DNA of 39,305 nt from Akkermansia muciniphila (GTDB lineage: Bacteria > Verrucomicrobiota > Verrucomicrobiia > Verrucomicrobiales > V1-33). Position numbers and translations under genes: made by a program. Of the stretch, positions 9,093-17,229 are shown piece by piece. The stretch covers positions 1 through 39,305 of the forward strand of contig CAMDJM010000045.1 in NCBI GenBank assembly GCA_945900785.1. The letters run 5' to 3'. The notes under the pieces are model-generated. The model saw only the letters and a program-made list of their open reading frames with translations. It did not search any database and was not told the origin of the DNA. Positions within the stretch are counted from its first letter, which is position 1; every line of letters begins with the position of its first letter.

Positions 9093-10070
9093 ATGAAACG
9101 CCGCTATTTTACAACGCTGCTGGGTCTCGCCCCATTCAGTCTGGTCTCCTGCTCGAAGGAGAAGCCATCGGCCACCAGCCCGGTGCGGTTTGGGCACTTT
9201 CCCAATATCACGCATATTCAGGGACTGGTGGCGCATCAACTGACGCGTCAGGGCAAGGGCTGGTATGAGAGCCGCCTCGGTGTGCCGGTGGAATGGTTTG
9301 TCTACAACGCCGGGCCTTCTGCCACGGAAGCCATTTTTGGCGGGGCGCTGGATGTGACCTACATCGGGCCCAGCCCCGTGCTCAATGCCTACGCGAAATC
9401 CAAAGGCACCGAAATCCGGGTGTTGGCCGGGGCCGCCAATGGAGGCAGTTCCATCCTGGTGCGGAAAGGGGCGGTAATCAGCACCATTGCTGATTTCAAA
9501 GGCAAAAAGATAGCTTCGCCGCAGCTTGGGAATACCCAGGACGTGCAATTGCGGGCCCTGCTGGCAGAAAATGGCTTTGCCATTACCCAGACAGGTGGCG
9601 ACGCCACGATCATCCCGACCCAAAATGCGGACTTGATCAGCTTGTTTCAAAGTGGGGATCTCGATGCCGCCTGGGCTCCCGAACCCTTCGCCAGTGTCCT
9701 GGAGCTGGAAGCAGGCGCGACTAACTTTCTCGAGGACAAGGACACCAATGTCACGATGCTGGTCTCCAGTGCCGTCTTCCTGAAAGAGCGTGCCGGACTT
9801 GCGGCCAAAATAACGGCAGCCCACCGCGAACTAACAGATTGGATCAAGGCGAATCCGGCGGAAGCCCGCCAGCTGGTGGTGGCGGAGCTGAAGGCGCTCA
9901 CGACCAAGGCACCCAAGGCAGAGGTCCTTGACAAGGCGCTGGCCCGGGTGGTGCTAACGAATGATATCTCCCGGCCTTCACTGGAAAAGATGGTCGCGGG
10001 AGCCAAAACGGCCGGTTTCCTGAAAGACTTCCCGGGCCTCGACCAACTCCTCACCGCCCTCCCCAAATAA
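9093..10070 (+). CDS. ABC importer substrate-binding lipoprotein (sulfonate/nitrate/taurine class)
   Basis: 325 residues with a lipoprotein signal: 'MKRRYF', a hydrophobic stretch and the lipobox 'LVSC' with acylated Cys20. The mature part matches the SsuA/NrtA/TauA/ThiY-like fold: 'VRFGHFPNITHIQGLVA' at the start, 'GALDVTYIGPSPVLNAY' in the ligand cleft, 'VRKGAVISTIADFKGKKIA' and 'NADLISLFQSGDLDAAWAPE'. It would capture a small anion outside the inner membrane and deliver it to the permease encoded two genes downstream. The exact ligand (aliphatic sulfonate, taurine, nitrate or another) cannot be read from sequence. It is followed after 6 bases by the ATPase gene. Confidence 0.9.
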   Translation: MKRRYFTTLLGLAPFSLVSCSKEKPSATSPVRFGHFPNITHIQGLVAHQLTRQGKGWYESRLGVPVEWFVYNAGPSATEAIFGGALDVTYIGPSPVLNAYAKSKGTEIRVLAGAANGGSSILVRKGAVISTIADFKGKKIASPQLGNTQDVQLRALLAENGFAITQTGGDATIIPTQNADLISLFQSGDLDAAWAPEPFASVLELEAGATNFLEDKDTNVTMLVSSAVFLKERAGLAAKITAAHRELTDWIKANPAEARQLVVAELKALTTKAPKAEVLDKALARVVLTNDISRPSLEKMVAGAKTAGFLKDFPGLDQLLTALPK

Positions 10071-10076
10071 CGACCC

Positions 10077-10880
10077 ATGTCGCTCCAGGACGAACTTCTC
10101 AATGCCCCGCCGGCCAAACTGCAGGTCGATCATGTCAGCAAATCCTATGTGGGAAACCGCCAGACGGTGCAGGCCCTCGATGATGTCAGCCTCTCCGTGG
10201 GTGAGGGCGAATTTGTCTGCCTGCTGGGCCCCAGCGGATGCGGTAAAAGCACCCTGCTCAACCTTATCGCAGGGCTGGAATTTCCAGACTCCGGTTTCCT
10301 GTCTGCCGACGGGGAACCCATCACCGGTCCTGGCAGGCAACGCATGGTGATGTTTCAGGAACATGCCCTCTTTCCGTGGTTAAACGTCACCGACAATGTG
10401 CTGTTCGGGCTGAATCTGAAACCGCACTTGACCACCACGGACCGGCTCGGCGTGGCCAAAGCCTTCCTTGAAATCGTGGGCCTGACTCCCTTTGCGAATG
10501 CCAGTATCCACGAGCTGTCCGGCGGCATGAAGCAGCGCGTCGCGCTGGCGCGCGCTCTGGCCCCGAATCCACAGGTGCTTTGCATGGACGAACCCTTTGC
10601 CGCGCTCGACGCCATGACCCGCGAGCAGCTTTACGATGACCTCCAAAAGATTCAGCAAAAGCGCCGCAAAACGGTGGTCTTTGTGACTCATAACGTCCGT
10701 GAAGCCGTCTGCCTTGGGGATCGGGTGCTGCTCTTCACCCCGCGCCCTGGCAGGATCCGGGCGGAGTTCAAGGTGGACCTGCCCCGCCCCCGCGACATCA
10801 ACGACGTGGCGGTGGCCCAACTGGCTTCCGCGATCACCGCCGAACTGAAAGGCCTGCTGCAACAATCTGACGCTTCATGA
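10077..10880 (+). CDS. ABC importer ATP-binding protein (SsuB/TauB/NrtD-like)
   Basis: 267 residues. Walker A 'GPSGCGKST' at residues 51-59, Q-loop in 'MVMFQEHALFPW', signature 'LSGGMKQR', Walker B 'VLCMDEPFAALD' and H-loop 'VFVTHNVREAV' are all intact. The order and length match ATPases of the sulfonate/nitrate/taurine importers, which power transport from the cytoplasmic face. Its stop overlaps the permease start by 4 bases (ATGA, 10877-10880), indicating translational coupling in one operon. Confidence 0.93.
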   Translation: MSLQDELLNAPPAKLQVDHVSKSYVGNRQTVQALDDVSLSVGEGEFVCLLGPSGCGKSTLLNLIAGLEFPDSGFLSADGEPITGPGRQRMVMFQEHALFPWLNVTDNVLFGLNLKPHLTTTDRLGVAKAFLEIVGLTPFANASIHELSGGMKQRVALARALAPNPQVLCMDEPFAALDAMTREQLYDDLQKIQQKRRKTVVFVTHNVREAVCLGDRVLLFTPRPGRIRAEFKVDLPRPRDINDVAVAQLASAITAELKGLLQQSDAS

Positions 10881-11695
10881 ATTCATCCCGAAATTATTCA
10901 GGCAACGGACGGCCCCCCTCCGCATCCGTGGCGGTCCAAATCATCCAAGCCGTGGCCTTTTTCGCTGCTTTGATCGGCATCTGGGAATACGGCTCCCGCT
11001 CGCTGTGGTGGAATCCCGTCCTCGTCCCCTCTCCACTCGATATCGGAAAATACGTGATTGCCAAAACCGGCGATGGTGAGTTGCTCTCCTCCTGCTGGGT
11101 CACCATGAAGCGCCTCATGCTCGGCTATATTGTTGGCATTGCCCTCGGCATTCCCCTGGGACTGCTGACCGCCCGCTTCAAATTCGCCAACAATACTCTG
11201 GGCGTCATTGCCCTCGGCCTGCAAACCCTGCCCAGCGTCTGCTGGGTGCCACTGTCTTTGCTCTGGTTCGGGCAAAGTGAGAAAGCCATGCTGTTCATTG
11301 TGGTCATGGGCACGCTTTGGGCCGTGCTGCTGGCGACGGATCACGGGATCCGCCAGATTCCACCCATTTACCGCCGCGCCGCCAGCACCATGGGCTCCAG
11401 TGGATTCCATCTGCTCTGGCACGTGCTGCTGCCCGCCAGCCTGCCACACCTTGTTAGCGGAACCAAGCAAGGCTGGGCTTTTGCCTGGCGTTCGCTGATG
11501 GCCGCAGAAATCTACGTCACCGTCCTCACCGGATACGGCCTCGGCCATCTGCTTCACTATGGCCGGGAACTGCACGCCATGGATCAGGTCGCTGCGGTGA
11601 TGCTGGTGATCCTGCTGATCGGCTTTGCCGCCGACAAGGCGATCTTCACCCCATGGGAACGCTTCCTGCGCCGCCGCTGGGGATTATCGGTTTAA
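10877..11695 (+). CDS. ABC importer permease (SsuC/TauC/NrtB-like)
   Basis: 272 residues, hydrophobic, with about six membrane spans. It contains the coupling motif region typical of binding-protein-dependent permeases ('AASTMGSSGFHLLWHVLLPA' to 'LPHLVSGTKQGWAFAWRSLM'). The N-terminus has a first span 'VAFFAALIGIWEYG'. It forms the channel for the lipoprotein and ATPase just upstream and overlaps the ATPase gene by 4 bases. It is the last gene of the operon; no clear terminator was seen in the 282 bases that follow. Confidence 0.93.
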   Translation: MNSSRNYSGNGRPPSASVAVQIIQAVAFFAALIGIWEYGSRSLWWNPVLVPSPLDIGKYVIAKTGDGELLSSCWVTMKRLMLGYIVGIALGIPLGLLTARFKFANNTLGVIALGLQTLPSVCWVPLSLLWFGQSEKAMLFIVVMGTLWAVLLATDHGIRQIPPIYRRAASTMGSSGFHLLWHVLLPASLPHLVSGTKQGWAFAWRSLMAAEIYVTVLTGYGLGHLLHYGRELHAMDQVAAVMLVILLIGFAADKAIFTPWERFLRRRWGLSV

Positions 11696-11736
11696 ATCCA
11701 TTCTCCCCTTCTCAGCGCAAGTCCTTAAACACCGGG

Positions 11737-11817
11737 CTAGTGGAGAGAGAGGTCTCCAAGGTTGTCCATCACGATGAGGCCGCCCGGCCGTAGTTGCGCG
11801 CAGTAAAGTTTTGGCAT
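11737..11817 (-). pseudogene. Tiny coding relic in the gap after the ABC operon
   Basis: Within the 282-base gap 11696-11977, the minus strand has a 26-codon frame containing 'LRPGGLIVMDNLGDL'. This resembles two different things: the 'RPGGLIV.DN' strand of class I O-methyltransferases, or the second catalytic Asp region of IS630-type transposases ('VMDNL..HK'). Neither is decidable from such a short piece. It has no operon context. The rest of the gap shows nothing recognisable. Confidence 0.22.
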
Positions 11818-11977
11818 TTCCTTGATCAATAAAGCGTTGGGGCAGAATTACGTTTTGGCACCTCACTCGTCATTTGGAAATCATTTGCATTCATACTTCC
11901 TTGGACGAATTTTCAGAGTATTGCGGTCGGACGCCTTCTCTGATTTGAGTTTTTAAACAATCCGCCTCCTACCCTCC

Positions 11978-12925
11978 ATGCGCGCCCCGCTATTTCCATT
12001 CCATGGGATCGTTGGTGTCGCTCTCCTGGTGATCCCACTGTTCCCGGCACCGGCTCAACCCGCGAAAGTAGACCAATCCGGGATGATGATCCATGATATC
12101 CCGAAAGAGGAGGCCACCTCTCTACGGGAAGCTGGCGACAGCTTCATGCGCCAATTTAGTGGCAGCACCAGCTTTGGAGAATACCAGGCCGCCTTCGAGT
12201 CCCTCCTCCGCCGTGATGACGATGACATGGAACGCACGGCCTCCAAAGCCCATGAACTGGCCGCCATCTCCAGAGCCGGGCTGACCTCCGCCGATTCGGA
12301 CATCGGCCCCCCGGTGCTGGGGAAGTTTACCTTTGCAGGCTCCCGAAAAGTAGGTCCCGCCCTCCTGAAACTCGCTTATTGGCGGCACCACCGGCTAGGC
12401 CCCATGCCCTTGGTGCTGGCCTTCACCAAGCCTGAGGAAAAGTGGGGACTTTCCCAAGTTGGCTTTGGGGGCGACCTTGCCGGGCCGGATCTGGAGGCCT
12501 GCTGGGTTTATGAAAAACCCGTTCAGCTTGCCCGGCGCATTCCGGCTTTTCCGGAAATAACGGCTTCCATCGGGGAGTGCATGGATTCTTTGGTTAAGGG
12601 AAAACCCCGCACCGCCTTTGAAACGCTGGTCAAAAAGTGGTCCGGCGACGCTCCGGACCCCACCATCCTCTCCGAAGCCCTGATCACCGGCTTGGAGAAT
12701 GCTCGCGACCTGGGGCCGGTGACAGGTTACAAGTTTATTGGCACCTCGCGGCAGTCCGATATGTTGTGCCGCCTTGTGCTCACGCTGCGGTTCGGGAAGA
12801 AACACGCTCCTGTCAGCTTTAGATTCTACCGTCCCGGCGAAACCTGGCTCCTGTGGAAGGTGAGCATGTTCGATGAGGCCACCCGCGATTTGACCGATCA
12901 AACCGTCACGACCCAGGCAGATTGA
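11978..12925 (+). CDS. Secreted protein with two copies of the same domain, function unknown
   Basis: 315 residues with a signal peptide (hydrophobic 'IVGVALLVIPLFPAPAQ'). Residues about 48-170 and about 190-310 look like two copies of one alpha+beta domain. Each begins with a helix-rich part ('SFGEYQAAFESLL' / 'GKPRTAFETLVKKW'), then a strand pair ('LGKFTFAGSRKVG' / 'VTGYKFIGTSRQSD'), a strand ('PALLKLAYWRHH' / 'LCRLVLTLRFGK') and a terminal strand with a conserved Trp ('EEKWGLSQVGF' / 'GETWLLWKVSMF'). This resembles the layout of NTF2-like folds, but the family is not certain. It is 44 bases upstream of, and codirectional with, the protease-like gene at 12970, so the two may be co-expressed. 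The start is preceded by 'CCTCCTACCCTCC'. Confidence 0.8.
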   Translation: MRAPLFPFHGIVGVALLVIPLFPAPAQPAKVDQSGMMIHDIPKEEATSLREAGDSFMRQFSGSTSFGEYQAAFESLLRRDDDDMERTASKAHELAAISRAGLTSADSDIGPPVLGKFTFAGSRKVGPALLKLAYWRHHRLGPMPLVLAFTKPEEKWGLSQVGFGGDLAGPDLEACWVYEKPVQLARRIPAFPEITASIGECMDSLVKGKPRTAFETLVKKWSGDAPDPTILSEALITGLENARDLGPVTGYKFIGTSRQSDMLCRLVLTLRFGKKHAPVSFRFYRPGETWLLWKVSMFDEATRDLTDQTVTTQAD

Positions 12926-12969
12926 AGTCTTTTCCGGCATTGAAACCCTGACAGGATTTAGCAACGCCC

Positions 12970-14328
12970 ATGATTCCGTCCCTTTCCCACGCCGCGTGTT
13001 TCGCCAATCCCGCTCCTTCCCGGCCGGCTTTGTCAGCGACCGGCAACAAATCTGTGGCTGTCTTTCTCCCGGATCGCTGCACCGGGCTCCTCCTGCTCTT
13101 CAGCCTGCTCTTTTGGTCTCTAATGGGGCGGCTTCCTGCGGAAGACATCGCTTGGTTGGAGGACTCCGTGATCAGTCAGGCCCGGGAGGCGGTCGTGATC
13201 ATCAATCCGCGCCAAGGAGTCGCCTCTACGGGATTTTTTGTGTCGTCCGACGGGTGGGTTCTGACCAGCGCCGCATCATTGGAGGGGCTGCGGGAAGTGG
13301 TAATTATCACGGCGGAACAGAAAACCCTCACCGGGACGAAACTGGTGGCCATAGATCCCTTATCGGATCTTGCCATCGTAGCCACAGGAACCCGTGTTCG
13401 CCATTTTCTTGAAGTGCGGGATCTGCCGGCCGTGGCCGGTGACGCCTGCGCCGTCGTTCTTCAAAACGGGAAGGGCAGTCTCAGATCCACCGACGGCATC
13501 CTGCTGGCCCAGCGTGACATCCTGGATTGGACGGAACAGCGGCTTCTACGGGTCTGGAGTGTGGCGTTGAGACCCGATGCCAATGGCATCACTGGTGCCC
13601 CAGTCATCACCCGCGAGGGAAAGGTGGCCGCCATGTGCGACATCGTATCAGGCCAGCCACCGCAGAAGTTTGTCTTCGCCATTCCCGATACGGCCATCGC
13701 TGCCTTGCTGAAGAGGGCCCGCCTTGACAAATCCCCAGTTAGCTTCCCCAAAGCGGGAGAGATCAGCGGTTTTGGCGTGCCTTCGGGTTCGGAATACGTG
13801 GGAGCGATGAAACTTCTCAGCGCGGGAAATACCGAGGGCGCATTGCAGGGGTTTCTGGCAGCGCTGAAACTTCACCCGGATAACCCGATTGTGCTGCGCC
13901 AGGCCGCCCTTTGTTACGCCAATACGGGCCGTCCCGCCGACGCCTCCGCCATGGTTGATCAAGCTCTCCGGATTGCTCCCGGCAGAATGGATCTGCGGGA
14001 TCTGCATGGACAGTTCCTCAGCGCTCAGGGGGACCATCGGAAAACGGTCGCCTATTTCCAGGAGTTGACCGCCTCCATGCCGGCCTACGGGACCGGATGG
14101 GGCAGGCTCAGCGAAAGTCTGCTAAAAGCGGACCGGGCGCAGGAAGCACTCCAAACCAGTCAAAAATGGACGCAGCTTGAGCCCGACTCCATCTTTGCGT
14201 GGAATGTCCACGCCGCAGCCCTCGCCGCCACCGGAGCATTCGACGCGGCCGCGGAAGCCAACACCCGCGCCGAAAAACTGGAGAAGATCTTTTACACCCT
14301 GCGTTTCTCCGCGCCCCAGCGGGATTAG
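12970..14328 (+). CDS. Trypsin-like (HtrA-type) domain without catalytic residues, fused to TPR-like repeats
   Basis: 452 residues. A hydrophobic segment at about 39-52 suggests export or membrane anchoring. Residues 60-245 follow the HtrA/trypsin layout: 'STGFFVSSDGWVLT' precedes the position of the catalytic His, but the usual 'TNAHVV' reads 'TSAASL' (Ala102 in place of His). 'DPLSDLAIV' keeps the Asp (Asp133). The serine motif 'G-x-S-G-G-P' reads 'GITGAP' (Thr208 in place of Ser). From about 275 on, repeated helical pairs ('AGNTEGALQGFLAALKLHPD', 'GRPADASAMVDQALRIAPG', 'DRAQEALQTSQKWTQLEPD') are tetratricopeptide-like. I infer a protease-dead scaffold that binds peptides or partners in the periplasm, perhaps with the product of the upstream gene. 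Confidence 0.85.
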   Translation: MIPSLSHAACFANPAPSRPALSATGNKSVAVFLPDRCTGLLLLFSLLFWSLMGRLPAEDIAWLEDSVISQAREAVVIINPRQGVASTGFFVSSDGWVLTSAASLEGLREVVIITAEQKTLTGTKLVAIDPLSDLAIVATGTRVRHFLEVRDLPAVAGDACAVVLQNGKGSLRSTDGILLAQRDILDWTEQRLLRVWSVALRPDANGITGAPVITREGKVAAMCDIVSGQPPQKFVFAIPDTAIAALLKRARLDKSPVSFPKAGEISGFGVPSGSEYVGAMKLLSAGNTEGALQGFLAALKLHPDNPIVLRQAALCYANTGRPADASAMVDQALRIAPGRMDLRDLHGQFLSAQGDHRKTVAYFQELTASMPAYGTGWGRLSESLLKADRAQEALQTSQKWTQLEPDSIFAWNVHAAALAATGAFDAAAEANTRAEKLEKIFYTLRFSAPQRD

Positions 14329-14753
14329 GCCCTCATCGTGGTTTTTCCATCGGTCTGCCCCATGGGATCCGCTTCAGTGACACTTGGAACATCCTGAATG
14401 GCACAAAATATCCTACGCAGTTCTAAGGGCGAAAGAGAGATGATGAAAGTCCATTTCATCAGACCCGCTAACCGCACTTGCCGGTGCGCACAGGGCGGAC
14501 GCCCTCGCCACCGGCGACCCTCAGCGGCAGTGCGATACGTTTCGGATCGCCCACCAGCGCCTCCAGCGCCTCCAGCGCCTCCAGCGCCTCCAGCGCCTCC
14601 AGCGCCTCCAGCGCCTCCAGCGCCTCCAGCGCCTCCAGCGCGGCCCACTTCGTCCTGAGAACGGAACGGAAGGGGTTCCGTCTCATTGTCAGTCCCTCGA
14701 AATTCCAGAGGATGCATTTCCTTAAGTTGCTGAATTTTAACGAGTTGGCAAGC
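14329..14753. other. Non-coding stretch holding a satellite array
   Basis: 425 bases between the protease-like gene and tRNA-Ser. Apart from the 9-bp array at 14554-14641 I see no gene, hairpin terminator or promoter. Open frames across the array exist in several frames on both strands because the unit length is a multiple of three; none has a credible start or composition outside the array. Confidence 0.6.
14554..14641. repeat. 9-bp tandem repeat, about 9.8 copies
   Basis: The unit CCAGCGCCT is repeated without a mismatch nine times (14554-14634), followed by a 7-base partial unit. Read in one minus-strand frame it gives Ala-Leu-Glu repeated; read in one plus-strand frame it gives Ser-Ala-Ser or Ala-Pro-Pro series. 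Perfect identity suggests recent slippage expansion. It lies in a gene-free gap just downstream of the 3' end of tRNA-Ser. Confidence 0.9.
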
Positions 14754-14845
14754 TGGCGGAGAGAGAGGGATTCGAACCCTCGGTAGCCTTTAAGGGCTAC
14801 GACGCTTTAGCAAAGCGTTGCTTTCGACCACTCAGCCATCTCTCC
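14754..14845 (-). tRNA. tRNA-Ser (anticodon GCU)
   Basis: On the minus strand the 5' acceptor GGAGAGA (14845-14839) pairs with TCTCTCC near the 3' end. The anticodon stem ACGCT/AGCGT encloses the loop TTGCTAA, giving anticodon GCT, which reads AGC/AGT serine codons. A long variable arm (class II, GTAGCC..GGCTAC) fits serine. The T arm is GAGGG-TTCGAAT-CCCTC. The discriminator is G, and CCA is encoded (14754-14756). No disrupted pairs were seen in the stems. Confidence 0.95.
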
Positions 14846-14977
14846 GGGTCGCACAGCTTTTACCAAACATGGGAAATCCAGTGCGCATCCAGTAGAGCAC
14901 CCTGCCCGGCCATCGTCAACCTGCGAAATCCGCAGCCAGACGAAATTTTTCCGGCAGACAGGCAGACCTCCGCAATA

Positions 14978-15730
14978 TTAAAGACGGCGCGATTTCAGTT
15001 GACGCCAGTTGGAGTAGTCGGAGTCCGCCGGAAAGTGCCTGGCGAGGGCGCGGATGGGTGGCCAGGGCTGGAGCGCGGGGCCGCCGACCAGACATTCGTT
15101 CAGGCTGGCCGGGGTGGTGATGGAGCGCACTTCCTCGAAGGTTTCCCGGAAAAAGCGCCGGAACTCCGTCTGCACCCGGCGATGGCCGGGGCCGGTGATC
15201 AGATTGGCGGCGAAAAGCCCGTCTGCTTTGAGGCTGCGGCAGAGATCGGGCAGGAGGGTTTCCGGGGAAGCGAGAGGGCGTTCAACATCCGTGCTGGTCA
15301 CTCCATAGACGTCGTCGAAAATCACATCATATTTGCGCCGGTTCTGCTTCAGCCAGACATAGGCGTCGCCAGGGATAACTTCGATGCCGATCGCGTCGAG
15401 GTCCATGTGATCACGGGCCAGTTGGATCATTTCCCGGTCAATCTCCACGGCCGTGATGGCCATGTCAGGACAAAAATGCCGCAGCGTCCGCAGGCTGGTG
15501 CCCCCGCCGAGTCCCAGCATGAGCAGGGACTGCGGCGCACCGGAGGGGTGGCTCAGGATGCCGGCGGTGATGGCATCCCAGGCCAGGCCGGTCAGGTATT
15601 GATCCCGGCCCCACCAGGCGTGAATGGCTCCGGTGACGCGGAATTCCACTTCCAGGCCATTCCCCCAGACTGCCACAGACTGGTGCGCCGTCTGACGGGT
15701 CTCGAGGAGGTGGAATTCTGCTGTGCGCAT
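14978..15730 (-). CDS. Spermidine-synthase-like SAM-dependent methyltransferase
   Basis: 250 residues. The Rossmann core shows 'LMLGLGGGTSLRTLR' (SAM or dcSAM-binding loop), 'AVEIDREMIQLAR' (acidic residue for the ligand ribose), 'IPGDAYVWL' and 'YDVIFDDVYG'. This order matches the spermidine synthase/fused methyltransferase superfamily. An N-terminal strand domain carries 'WGRDQYLTGLAWD'. The true polyamine synthases have a conserved 'DxxD' pair and a longer N-terminal domain, which I cannot confirm, so the substrate is open. It lies 40 bases downstream of gltX on the same strand and may share its transcript. Confidence 0.8.
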   Translation of the reverse strand: MRTAEFHLLETRQTAHQSVAVWGNGLEVEFRVTGAIHAWWGRDQYLTGLAWDAITAGILSHPSGAPQSLLMLGLGGGTSLRTLRHFCPDMAITAVEIDREMIQLARDHMDLDAIGIEVIPGDAYVWLKQNRRKYDVIFDDVYGVTSTDVERPLASPETLLPDLCRSLKADGLFAANLITGPGHRRVQTEFRRFFRETFEEVRSITTPASLNECLVGGPALQPWPPIRALARHFPADSDYSNWRQLKSRRL

Positions 15731-15770
15731 AGGGCGTCAGGTGGGAAAAGATGGCGCAAAATCCCCTGCC

Positions 15771-17102
15771 CTAGCCAAGGATGAGTTTTGCCCGGGCTGT
15801 GCTGCGTTGCATGGTCTCCGGCTTGCCCAGCCATTCCAAAGCCGGCAGGAGATCCACCCCGTGCGTCTGCCCCGTCGTTAGAACCCGCAGGGGAAACATC
15901 AGCGCCCCGGGTTTGATCGTCAGGGCGGCGGCCGCTGCGGCCACGGCGGCCTGAATGGCGGATGCCGTCCATTCCACCACTGCATCCAAATGAGTCAGGA
16001 GCACATTCAGCCGGTTGGACAAATCCGGCTGGGCGGACAGCTTGGCCATCGCATCCCCAGCAATCGGGGCCGCTCCATCGAAGAGCATGGGCAGATGTTC
16101 CGCAAGTTCCGGGATCCCTTTGATCTTCGGTTGGATCAGCGGGAGCGCCCCGACCAGCCGTGAATCGTCCGTGCCGGACAAAGCTGGCGTTTGCCGGAGC
16201 AGCCAGGAAATCGCCAGGTGGTCGAAGGACGGGGCGTCGAGCTTTGCGAGGTATTGGGCGTTGAACCACCGGCACTTTTCCATATCGAATTTCGCGTTGG
16301 AGTGCCCCATGTTTTCCCAGTGGAAGAGCGGCAGGATTTCATCGGTAGTCAGGATTTCGCGGTCGTCCTTCGGGGACCAGCCGAGCAGGCACAGGTAGTT
16401 GACCACCGCAGCGGGGAGGAAGGCATTTTCCTGGTAATAACCGACCGCCGCGCCCTGGTCGCGCTTGCTCATCTTCGAGGCATCGCTGTTCAGGATGAGC
16501 GGGATGTGGGCATAGACAGGCGGCTCCGCGCCAAAGGCCTGGAACAGTTCGATGTGTTTGCCGGTGTTATAAATGTGGTCTTCCCCCCGGATCACGTGGG
16601 TGATTTCCATCTTAATGTCGTCCACCACATTGACAAAATGGAAGATGTAGCTGCCATCCGGGCGTCGGATGGTCATATCCGGTTCCCCGGAGCGGTCGAT
16701 TTTGATGTCGCCGCAGATTTTGTCAGGCAGCACGATGGGCAGGCGGGGGGAGCGGAAACGCACCGCGCCATTTTCCTCCGTGTAGGTATGGCCGGCATCC
16801 ACCAGCTTTTGGAAATACGCGTCGTAGATGGCCCCGCGCTGGCTTTGATAGTAAGGCGCATGCGGGCCGCCTTTTTCCGGGCCTTCATCCCAGTCCAGGC
16901 CCAGCCAGTGCAGCCCATCCGTGATCGCGGCTTGTGCTGCCGCAGTATTGCGGGCAGCATCCGTGTCCTCAATACGCAGGACAAAGGTTCCTCCATGAGC
17001 CCTGGCAAAGAGCCAGTTGAACAAAGCCGTGCGCGCCCCGCCAACATGCAGATAGCCAGTGGGGGACGGAGCAAAACGGACGCGGACAGGGGGGACAGAC
17101 AT
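15771..17102 (-). CDS. gltX: Glutamate--tRNA ligase
   Basis: 443 residues, class I aminoacyl-tRNA synthetase that charges tRNA-Glu. The HIGH-like motif is 'GYLHVGGARTALFNW' (about residues 16-30), followed by 'RIEDTDAARN'. The tRNA/glutamate-binding 'VIRGEDHIYNTGKHI' is present, and the KMSKR loop is 'SKMSKRDQGA' (210-219). The C-terminal helical anticodon-binding part is shorter than in E. coli but within the range of the family, and the four-ligand zinc site of the E. coli enzyme is absent. The start is preceded by 'CCCACCTCCC' rather than a purine-rich site. Confidence 0.95.
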   Translation of the reverse strand: MSVPPVRVRFAPSPTGYLHVGGARTALFNWLFARAHGGTFVLRIEDTDAARNTAAAQAAITDGLHWLGLDWDEGPEKGGPHAPYYQSQRGAIYDAYFQKLVDAGHTYTEENGAVRFRSPRLPIVLPDKICGDIKIDRSGEPDMTIRRPDGSYIFHFVNVVDDIKMEITHVIRGEDHIYNTGKHIELFQAFGAEPPVYAHIPLILNSDASKMSKRDQGAAVGYYQENAFLPAAVVNYLCLLGWSPKDDREILTTDEILPLFHWENMGHSNAKFDMEKCRWFNAQYLAKLDAPSFDHLAISWLLRQTPALSGTDDSRLVGALPLIQPKIKGIPELAEHLPMLFDGAAPIAGDAMAKLSAQPDLSNRLNVLLTHLDAVVEWTASAIQAAVAAAAAALTIKPGALMFPLRVLTTGQTHGVDLLPALEWLGKPETMQRSTARAKLILG

Positions 17103-17229
17103 GGGAGGTGGGAAAAGGAGGGGCGCAATAAAAGGAACTCTTTTCCATTCAAGTGGGGTGCCCGTAAAAAGCTACCGCAAATGGTGTAACCTCAAAAGGT
17201 CCTGCTTTGCATTCGGGGAGTCCGGCCCA

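Noticed and set aside
10077-11695. Assignment of the importer to taurine, nitrate or sulfonate specifically
   Set aside because: ATPase and permease sequences do not separate these, and the binding protein lacks a diagnostic residue that I can name, so no gene symbol was given.
14468-14686. Leu-Glu-Ala repeat protein on the minus strand
   Set aside because: It is produced only by the 9-bp satellite; no supported start, and the flanks are not protein-like.
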